In this document: positions 55,530-64,000 of the stretch, piece after piece
Numbering within the stretch: position 1 is the stretch's first letter
Layout of the letters: every line of letters starts with the position of its first letter
Assembly: GCF_905404315.1 (NCBI RefSeq)
Contig: NC_066310.1
Span: 3,968,001-4,032,000, forward strand
Direction of reading: 5' to 3'
From: Leptidea sinapis
Taxonomy: Eukaryota; Arthropoda; Insecta; Lepidoptera; Pieridae
DNA length: 64,000 nucleotides
The notes under the pieces: generated by a model
The model's input: the letters and a program-made list of their open reading frames with translations, nothing else
What the model was told of the DNA's origin: nothing
The model's database searches: none
Position numbers and translations under genes: made by a program

Positions 55530-58083
55530 AGACTTTTACTTATACTAAACAAATTAAATGATAAACATATACAAATTCTTAGATACTTTTCAAAAATATG
55601 AGGATGATATACAATATAATAGAAATATTTAATTTTATAGTTAAAAAGACCGCCCTAAGCAACCAAGAGTTCCCGCGCTTTTTTATCACGACATAGACAA
55701 CTGCTGACATTTCCTTATTAGTTACAATTTGAAGTATGGAGGGTAGAGGTAACTGGAAGGCATGGACATGGTAGATACAGAAAGGTACACTTTCTGTATC
55801 AATAGTTTTGACGAACTTTGAGAAAACCATAAAGATTCAACACTAATTTTAATTCAATTGGACAGTTATAATTAGTTGTTACATTAGAACTATTACAAAA
55901 GTTAGGTTCACTCGCACACCAACTACTTAGATATAATTATGCTATAATGGTGATTTGTGAGAGTAGTTGTCTATATTGCAATTTTTGTGCAAATTTAAGT
56001 GTTAATTGCATTGATGTACCTGTAAGTGTAGAGCTAAAATACGATGTGGAAAATATCCAGTTTTCAATATGATATGGAAGATTAATTTCTTAAATACTCC
56101 AACATATTATGATTTATGATAGCGGCTGAAACATTTGTTGTAAAACCAGTATGAAATAAACTTTACGTGAGTTGGACAATCAATTTCAGAGCATTAATCT
56201 GGAGAGAGTACAGACTGCAGACTCGTTTATCGCTGAGAATACCTAAACGAGACTACAGTATAGCTATAACGTATGTCTAAAGTACCTAACTACGTCTTCG
56301 ACGTACGTAACGTAGGTATGTCGAAGAGACAGAAACGCGGCGATAGACCAAACACCAGCATAACGACAGTGGTTTGGTTTTGATATTATGTCAATATTTA
56401 TAATATCTTATTGGACCGTAATTACATAATATTTACTGATTAAAAAGACAATGCACTTATTTAATTTTGTAAGATTTGTGTGACTGAAACAGTCACTGCT
56501 GTTTTAAAATGTTTACAAACATTTTAGAGAGAGTAGTAATAGTAGATTGTTAACTGAGGGTCGAAAGAATCATTTCCCGAGGTATTTAGACGGCTATAGT
56601 CCGAGTAGGAAATGATTCTTTTACCCGTGTTAAACACTTTACTTTTCATTTCGAATATGAGGAAAATAAAACTAGTTGTTTATCTAAACTATTTATTCAT
56701 AATATATAATAATATTAGTAGTTATTAAAATTAATTAATCCTATCTAAAATTAATTGTCAAATTAGGACAATTCGTGAAATTAAAAGTTACATTTTTGTT
56801 TGAATGTTTATGCTCTTTGATATATTATGACAAATTTGGCTGTTCTGGATATCTGTAAAAGTGGGAGACTCTGGTATTTCATCAGACAGTCACAGATACA
56901 TTACAGATCAGTATGTCGCCAAATTATGTCGACTTTTTAAATTTTAAATATGGAACTCACCGCGAAATTGTTGCGGCTTATTCCGTTCAAAGAAGTTTGC
57001 GCTAAGTTCACACTGGCTGTTTAGAAAGACACATGGCATTGCAAAGCAGTTCTATTTTTAAAGTTCATTCCGGCCCTTAGGTGGGAATTAATTTGTATGA
57101 GTTTTTCCCTCTCTATGGAGGGAAGCAGCATTTTCCACCTAATAATCAGATCAATACAACATTACTTTCTTAGTATGAGAAATAAAAAATATTACTACAA
57201 GGCAAGAAAAACCAAGAAAACCGTATTAATATATCAGAAATAAGTAAAAAGATAAACGAGAATATTAGAAAGGATAAGATAGCAAGACGACAAACTGTTT
57301 TGAAAGAACATATAGTAAAAATGGGGGAATAAAGGAAGCCTATAATAATAAGTAAGCAAGCAAGCCTATAATAAAGTAATTGAACAGAGTCAAAAAATGG
57401 TTGTTTAGCGTTAAGAGAAAAACCGGTAAATTACAAGTAAAAAGGACGAAATGATCAAAGAAGCCACAGAATAAGTAGTTAGTCGGTAGTTAATTGAATA
57501 ATGTAAACTATGAATTTTATATATTTTTTATTATTTGGTTTTGTATGTTGTATTAATTTGAATTGTAATTTGCTGTTATTAATGTAATGAAATCAATTTT
57601 ATTTATTCTATTGTTGGTAGTTTTTACCTGTTATAAGTAAAAAAAACTGTAAAATCATTTAATTATTATTACTATTATTATTAAATTAATAATTTAATTA
57701 CATACCTATGTATTGTAATTTAATTTAAATCAATTTTATCGCGATTTAATTTTTTATACAGTTTTTACTATTTTAATGTATATATACCTACTTATTTGCT
57801 GTTATTTGCGCCTGTAATTGAAAATTAGCACTCAACTTTTATTTTTGTCAATATATATATAATATTTTTGCATACTTTGTTGGTGAATAAATAAAATAAT
57901 TCACTAATACACGAGTAGATGGCGCTAGTAGTAGTTAACTTGCGTCTTACTTTGAGGATTTCAAATGTGATTGTACCCACGCTAGTTAAACTTGCACTTC
58001 ACCGTTTTTTTTCAAAAAAGGGGAATAACATCATTCAATCTGTGTTTTTATGGACAAGGAGGAAAAATGAGCGCGTATCACCT
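55530..58083. other. Intergenic, AT-rich
   Basis: Apart from a hairpin at 56544 and a cttcgac...gtcgaag palindrome near 56296-56326, no gene or repeat was recognised. Confidence 0.45.
56544..56636. repeat. Hairpin with 35-nt loop
   Basis: The arms gttaactgagggtcgaaaga atcatttcc and ggaaatgattcttttaccc gtgttaa are inverted, giving a stem of about 28 bp with a few mismatches. Confidence 0.6.
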
Positions 58084-58085
58084 TA

Positions 58086-58419
58086 AGAGACCCCGCAAAC
58101 TGCAGACTTTCGATCGGCCGATTGTTTGGTTGAGTTGGGCTGTTAACACACTGGCCCGACTAAACAGTTGGGTCTGTGATGAGTGCGCACACTAGACAAC
58201 TATCGGACGACAGTTTTAGGGTTTAGAGCGCTGTACTGATTTAACAGTCGGCCGATAGTTTGCTGACGGTTCAGTTTGAAGGCAATCGTGTAGCCCATCA
58301 AACTTTCTTGTCGGCCAATACCGAATCGTTATATGTGCGCACTCTAATACATCTTCATACTGATTAAGAAACCAACCAAACTATCAGCCGATCAAAAGTC
58401 TGCAGTTTGCGGGGTCTCT
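58086..58419. mobile_element. MITE with ~35-bp inverted ends and TA flanks
   Basis: The ends agagaccccgcaaactgcag and ctgcagtttgcggggtctct are perfect for 20 bases and continue with gatcggccgat/atcagccgatc. TA dinucleotides flank both ends (58084, 58420), suggesting Tc1/mariner-type mobilisation. Internal secondary inverted motifs are also present. Confidence 0.75.
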
Positions 58420-59181
58420 TAGGCTGCATTTAGACGGATCAATGAGTTCGACCGACGATTCTCGTCAGTGCGACGTAGCTCTACGCGCGAAGCAATTCAT
58501 CAGCGCTGGACGGAACGCTCTCGTTTTTTCATAGTTATAGATAGCTACGCTCGACCGACACCTGCGCTCACATAAGTGATCACCACCGCACACATTGTCT
58601 TGTGTTTCTCTGGTTTTATTGTTTTCATATGATCTACTTACTACACATATACGATGTTAATAAGCTAAAAAATAAAACAGTCTGACGCAGACACGTTCTG
58701 TGTCATAGTACATTTCCATCAAAAATTTTGCTCCGATTATTTAAGTTTTGGAAGAGACTACGTCGTGAACGAAACCACGATTTTTGTGTTTTCTACTCAT
58801 ATGCATATTCTGTCAAATTTAGTGCATTTTTCAAGCATTTTTAAGCATATTTCAAGATTTTTATGTTGCATATAATCGGGGCTTTATAAATAACTGTAAT
58901 ATGCTGATAACTTAAATAATAAACGAATATTATTTTTCATAAATGCCAACATTCGTTGAATGATTGAATTAAAGTTTTTATAAAGATCCTATTTATGAAG
59001 CAATCACAGATGGTCTAGTTACACCCGCTACCACATCAAGTTAAACGCCAATAAAATGTTTTGTTTATTTCAAGTAGAGCGATATTATATTTAATTATAC
59101 GCTATCAATGGGGTTCTGTTTAATTCTATTTAAAAGAAAAATGACGGGTTCGTGGTGTAGGAATGAATGAGTAATAACACT
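58420..59181. other. Intergenic, one GC-rich patch
   Basis: The sequence 58434-58575 (ctgcatttagacggatcaat ... ctcgaccgacacctgcgctc) looks like an unidentified repeat end; the rest is AT-rich. Confidence 0.4.
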
Positions 59182-59493
59182 TACCAGTGGGAGGCTCCTT
59201 TGCACAGGAAGCTGGCTAGATTATGGGTACCACAACGGCGCCTTTTTCTACCGTGAAGCAGTAATGTGTAAACATTACTGTGTTTCGGTCTGAAGGGCGC
59301 CGTAGCTAGTGAAATTACTGGGCAAATGGGATTTAGTATCTTATGTCTTAAGGTAACGAGCGCAATTGTAGTGCCGCTCAGAGTTTTAGGGTTTTTCAAG
59401 AATCCTGAGCGGCGCTATATTGTAATGGGTATCAATTACCACCAGCTGAACGTCGTGCTCGTCTCGTCTCTTATTTTCATAAAAAAAAAAAAA
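59182..59493 (+). repeat. Repeat A, copy 15
   Basis: Nearly complete, with a 13-base A tail, among the best preserved in the window. Confidence 0.72.
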
Positions 59494-59550
59494 TTGTAAA
59501 AAGCAAACAAATTTCAGCGGTAAGAAGCTTATTTAGGTAATATAAAATAA

Positions 59551-60360
59551 ACTAGCTGAACCGACAGACGCTGTTCTGTAAATAGAAAAAAAAATTATGT
59601 AAGTATTCGGGAATGAAGTAAATGAAAACGTATTTCTCAATGATTTTATAATAAGAATTAATATCGTATTGTAAACAGCTTTTACAGAACCACTTCATAA
59701 TTGCCAATTTTCAAAGTATTAAAATGGATATGGTATGTTATCCTTAAGAGATAGACATCTGCCATCGCGGACTCTTCTGTAGACATAGATAAGATACACA
59801 TATCTATTATACAATATTTTGTAAAATCTCAAAGGGCTTAGACAGCTGTTTCTTTGACAGCTCCCAGACGGCTTATTTTTTTCCGACACCTCTAACAAAT
59901 ATAGTTAATGTTTATAAAAATGTATACAAAACTTAATCTATATATTATATAAAAGAGATTTCCACGTATATAGTCACTCATCACGATATCTCATATCTAA
60001 ATTTAATTTCACTTCGGTTTCATTGGAATATCCGATTTTTATCATTTAAGAAGTATTGAAATGGATTTAATAAAATATAATTTAATGGGATAAGGATTTA
60101 TAATATGGTTTGATTATTGTCTACAATTTTGTCAACTTTTAAAATCTTAAAAAAGTAGCTATTGTGGCATAAATATAGTAGTTGGACAAATAGTATCGCG
60201 GGCATTTTGTAGATATTGACAAATTAATTATATACTCAGTAAAGATGCAGTTTACTAATGGTGAAATAATTTTTGAAATCAGTCTAGTAGTTTTTGTGTG
60301 AAAGCGATACAAACATACATACAAAAACACAAAATATGTTTCCTTGTTATATTAGTTTAG
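59551..60360 (-). repeat. Family H-type repeat
   Basis: The + strand starts actagctgaaccgacagacg and ends after gtgaaagcgatacaaacatacatac. Internal sequence is AT-rich with no ORF. Confidence 0.45.
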
Positions 60361-60987
60361 ATCCGCATCGCAATTTTCGACTTAATTTGGGCGGCTCCTT
60401 ACGGTTGCCACATAGCTTCTAAATAAATTGTAACTTGTCAATAGCTAAACAGAAAAAATTGAGGAACTCTCTCCATTTTTTCTACCTGATAAGCTACGAC
60501 AGAATTAAATTTTTATATGACTTTCTAATACACAACTACATATTATCGGATACACCAACGTCTATGTTTTGCGTATTGAAAATTGAAAACGTGAATCGAA
60601 TAATTCAAGTATTAATAAATATTGATAACCTTCACGCCCTAATCATTTAGTGGCGAAGGGTTCTCGCATATTCGCCGTCACCACAGACTATAAATTATAG
60701 AATTAGTTGGAATCTGCTATGATCATCGTTATTGGTTTTATTGTATGCGGCATGTGGAGGCACAATTAATTTTGTAAAGCTTTGAATAATGGTGGGATTA
60801 GCGTTCATCTTTGTGTCTGGTTGATATGAATTTTGGTGTAAATATTGATCGGAGTGAAGGAAGAATTATGTCAAATTAGTGGTAGGGGGAGAACAAAGAA
60901 TATTTGGTTTTTAATTTGTATTTTTTGTGATATATTTTAAGTTATATACATATCTATATAAATAAAATTTGAAAAACAAAATCTTAT

Positions 60988-61060
60988 GAACGATGCAGGA
61001 TTCGAACCGACGGCCTCCGGCGTTCCGTGCCGGTGCTCTAACCAACTGAGCTAACCATTC
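60988..61060 (-). repeat. tRNA-fold SINE head (second locus)
   Basis: On the minus strand 73 bases fold as a tRNA with acceptor stem gaatggt/atcgttc (one mismatch), D arm gctcagttggttagagc, anticodon stem ccggc/gccgg, loop acggaac and T arm ggttcgaatcc. It is the same family as 25814-25885; one anticodon-stem pair has changed on both sides (T-A there, C-G here). The tail after the head includes a shared 3' segment (gaagtgagggttatcac type). Confidence 0.7.
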
Positions 61061-61111
61061 GAGTACCGCCTCGTTATAAAATTCTGTTTGCTTTGTTCAA
61101 CTCTCAGGTTG

Positions 61112-61205
61112 TGGCACGGAACGCCGGAGGCCGTGGGTTCGAATCCCGCATCATTCATTAAATTTTGTTTTTCAAATTTTATTTGTGTTTTAATCCTAGA
61201 AGTGA
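61112..61205 (+). repeat. Truncated tRNA-derived SINE, inverted partner
   Basis: It begins inside the anticodon arm (tggcacggaacgccgg), carries the T arm (gggttcgaatcccgc) and runs into the 3' tail ending agtgagggttatcacttt. The D arm is missing. It lies head-to-head with the copy at 60988-61060. Confidence 0.65.
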
Positions 61206-61251
61206 GGGTTATCACTTTAAAAAAAACATAACATATTGTTTAGATATCTAT

Positions 61252-61500
61252 ACTAGCTCACCCAATAGATGCTGTATAGAAAACTGCCAATGCCCAATAG
61301 AAAAAAGTATTACCTAAGTATTTGGGAATGATGTAGGTCTAGTCTAAAGCCATCGGAAGTATGAAATCAAAGCTAATGAATCAAAAATGATACAATAACG
61401 ATTTCTGAATGATTATTTAGTATGTAGTAACATACATACACACCCATACACAGAGCACATTAAGTTTATATTACAAATAAATCAATTTTTATAATGTTAT
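61252..61500 (-). repeat. Family H-type repeat
   Basis: It starts actagctcacccaatagatg on the + strand. The far boundary is not clear. Confidence 0.4.
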
Positions 61501-62304
61501 TATTGTTAGTAGTTTTCTATCCCTTAGTTTATTATATTTATGTTAAGGTCAACTTGTTTATTATAACATCAAATTATTAGGTTTTTGCTATGGAAGAGTG
61601 GGGCCTCTTACTACAGGCAACTCTTTGCTTAAAAGGAGACCATAACACTGACATTGTATATTTTGTATTTTGTTGTAATAAATTGATATTTATATTTGTA
61701 AGTGACTGACTGACTAACTGACTCACAACGCCCAGCCCAAACCGTTGAATCTAGAAAGTTGATTTTTTCACAACAGGTAGTTTACATAACGTAAGTATCC
61801 AGTAAGAAGGTATTTTTGAAAATTCCTCCCTTAAATGGGTGAAAAGGGGGTTGAAAGTTTGCATGGGGATGGAGTAAAATTTTAAGTAAGAGACTTGAAA
61901 CTTTGCGTATGGACTCCTTATTACAATACAAGAAAATGAATTTCAGCATCATATATAAGATACACAACTCCACCGTATATTATTTTGTTATATCTCAAAG
62001 GGTAACCTAGCCTTTTAGATTACTCAAGGAATCGAGCGAAGCTAGGCCTTGTGCCAATTGGCTAGGTCCTCTAGCCTTAAGTACGTAAAGGATAGCCCCC
62101 TGTCTGCTGATTCTTAGAGTTCTGTATCCGAAGGTTAACCAGCGGGGTCCCGGGGATCTAATAAGGTTACAACAGTAATCACGAACATCAGTTTCACGAA
62201 GCATCCTCCCACAAACAATTAATTCAAGCTCTAAAGATTGATTCATACAGTATACGATAATTTATATTTATACAGTTTTTTTATATTTCTATTCAACAAA
62301 TAGG
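61501..62304. other. Repeat-like, unclassified
   Basis: It carries phrases common in Lepidopteran repeats (gactgactgactaactgact, aaatgggtgaaaagggggtt) but no clear boundaries. Confidence 0.4.
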
Positions 62305-62535
62305 ACAATAGGGCACATAGTTCGACGGATGGCCGTTGGGGCAGTAAAGTATTTGAATGGCGATCACGTACCGGAAGACAAAGTGTTGGTAGGCCCTCCA
62401 GAAGATGGACCGTCGATCTGGTCAAGATCGCCGGAATACGTTGGATGAGGGCAGCGCAGGACGGATCGTCGTGGAAATCTTTGGGGGAGGCCTTTCTCCA
62501 GCAGTGGACGTCTTCCGGATGATAATGATTATGAA
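62305..62535 (+). mobile_element. RTE-type LINE 3' end
   Basis: It carries a run readable as TVDLVKIAGIRWMRAAQDG and SLGEAFLQQWTSSG in shifted frames, followed by a gatgataatgat tail, the hallmark of RTE elements in Lepidoptera. Confidence 0.65.
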
Positions 62536-62948
62536 GCACCTAAATTTTACACATTATAGGGTAAAATACTCAAGGAGAGGCCGTGGAGTTTCTTTTATGT
62601 TCTTCTCACGACCTCATCTCTTCCAAAACATAATATAGTAGATTCAGGAATTTTAATTACATATTTTTAATAACGATTCAAAGGCTTTTCGTTTAAGCCT
62701 ATTTGAATAAAGCTTGAGTTGTCTACTACTTTGACTACGCTGTCCATATGTCCGTTCATCCGTCTGTCGGCAGGGTGTGTCTCACTAATCGCCTTGAGAT
62801 AGCTTTACAATTGAAAATTAGATAATTGACAATGTGTATAAGTTACTATTACCATATAAATAAATTTATTATTTAACAAAAAAAACTGAGATGGAATATT
62901 CCATAATCACTGCAGTACAAATCAAAAAAAAATTATAGAGAAGAAGAT

Positions 62949-63290
62949 AGTGATGAGATGGGCGAGATGTTCACCTGATGGTAGATACGCCCTGCCCATT
63001 TCGACGCAGTGCTGCTGAAGATTCTTGGTTGAATCCAACTTTGTGAGCGGCATAGCAATAGTACTCGTCACTTTGAGACATAAGATGCTATTATTTATTT
63101 ATTTTTCTTTCAAAGTAGCACCAAAAAAATACATAATCTCACACTCTACCTATCTTCGAATAAATCGCAGTTAGGTTAGTTAGTTGCAGTTAACTAGTAA
63201 TGCATTTAAAATGGAATGGATGCGCGGTACTGGCGACTTACTTATGTCTCATTTGTTCAGTAATTTCACTACCTCCTTCCACATTCCACC
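62949..63290 (-). repeat. Repeat A, copy 16, split by an insertion
   Basis: Reverse-oriented A sequence (atacgccctgcccatt ... gagacataagatgcta) is broken at about 63091 and resumes near 63243 (ttatgtctcatttg). The ~150-bp insert was not recognised. Confidence 0.5.
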
Positions 63291-64000
63291 CTAACGACAA
63301 AAGAAGCCACACACACGTAAAAAGTACTTAAAATCTGAAAATGATGTTATATCTTGTTTATTGGTACGGAACCCTTCGTGTACGCGTCCGACGTAACAGG
63401 ATTTTAAATCACACTTGACAGTTTTTAACTCTTAGCACACTACGCTTAGACATGATCGTTGTCATATTTAAATACAGCAATAGAGTCCTAATGCGATTAC
63501 GTATTAAACCGACGCCACTTGTTCGTCGTTCATGCAAGTGTTTAATTAATCAGATTTAACTGAGCTTCGTATTTCGGCGACGATACGCCGCTAAAATGAC
63601 GCTTTTGCATTCTATAACAATTTCGCGTCGCGTCGCTCAGGGGATTATTAAATACTTATTTATTTTCCGCATTTATAAAACATTTTTGATACAACTATTT
63701 ATGATGTTTTGCAGGTAGGCTTTTTTATTATACATATAACTATTTTACTCTTTAGTATATTCTATTATAAACTAAACACATATGAATTTCGATGCTATTG
63801 TTAGAATACCTATCTGTTTAAAGCGATTTCTTACGGATTCTCTAGAATTCACATTAGATGGCCCTAAACGCCCTTTTTTACAAAACAAATATTGTTTCGA
63901 TATGCTTTCCCTCATAGCAAAATGCCATAATATGACATAATGCTATTGAAATAACTGAAATAAATAAATCTCGCTGTGTTATTATCAGTAAGATGTTTAA
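63291..64000. other. Window end, nothing recognised
   Basis: No exon, RNA gene or repeat recognised. Confidence 0.45.

Noticed and set aside
1..64000. CRISPR arrays, operons or phage/prophage modules
   Set aside because: The window is spliced eukaryotic DNA; repeats are dispersed transposons with irregular spacing.
1..64000. LTR retrotransposon or endogenous retrovirus
   Set aside because: No paired LTRs, protease, integrase or envelope-like coding region was seen; all RT sequence belongs to non-LTR elements.

Overview
This is a 64 kb piece of an insect nuclear genome, most likely a moth or butterfly (Lepidoptera). The inference rests on GT-AG introns, AT-rich intergenic DNA, an arthropod-type Dpr gene, an animal mitochondrial ABCB8 gene and a dense load of LINE, SINE-like, mariner and MITE copies of the kinds common in Lepidoptera. 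I cannot name the species from sequence alone.

Two host genes can be reconstructed, and they converge tail to tail. (1) The last three coding exons of a Dpr-family immunoglobulin cell-surface gene lie on the + strand (13368-15888). They give the second Ig domain and a hydrophobic C-terminus; the 5' exons are not seen and are probably outside the window. (2) A complete ABCB8-type mitochondrial ABC half-transporter lies on the - strand in 14 coding exons (53645 down to 23963). All exon phases join, giving 697 codons plus stop with an intact presequence-like N-terminus, membrane domain and nucleotide-binding domain. About 93% of this 29.7 kb locus is intron, much of it transposon.

Layout: 1-13.3 kb is accessory DNA, layer on layer of LINE 3' ends, SINE-like copies, foldback elements and one unidentified broken ORF. 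13.3-15.9 kb holds the Dpr exons, with a MITE almost touching an acceptor site. 15.9-24 kb is intergenic, with a duplicated LINE tail and a GC-box/CCAAT/TATA cassette facing away from ABCB8. 24-53.6 kb is ABCB8, whose introns hold a ~1.1 kb foldback element, tRNA-like inverted repeats, a nearly complete CR1/Jockey-group LINE (36.2-40.7 kb), a decayed DD41D mariner with intact ends (47.4-48.7 kb) and several MITEs. 54-55.5 kb holds an intact ORF1-only LINE gag-like gene just upstream of ABCB8. 55.5-64 kb is gene-poor, with one MITE, further SINE-like copies, a tRNA-like inverted repeat and an RTE tail.

The two host genes have no evident functional link. No CRISPR array, operon, rRNA or convincing functional tRNA gene was found, and no LTR retrovirus-like element was recognised. 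The most unusual items are a highly structured SINE-like family with no visible tRNA promoter boxes, tRNA-fold inverted repeats with a compensatory change between copies, the ORF1-only LINE, an intronic near-perfect hairpin, and the antisense promoter-like cassette. All need computation or expression data to confirm.
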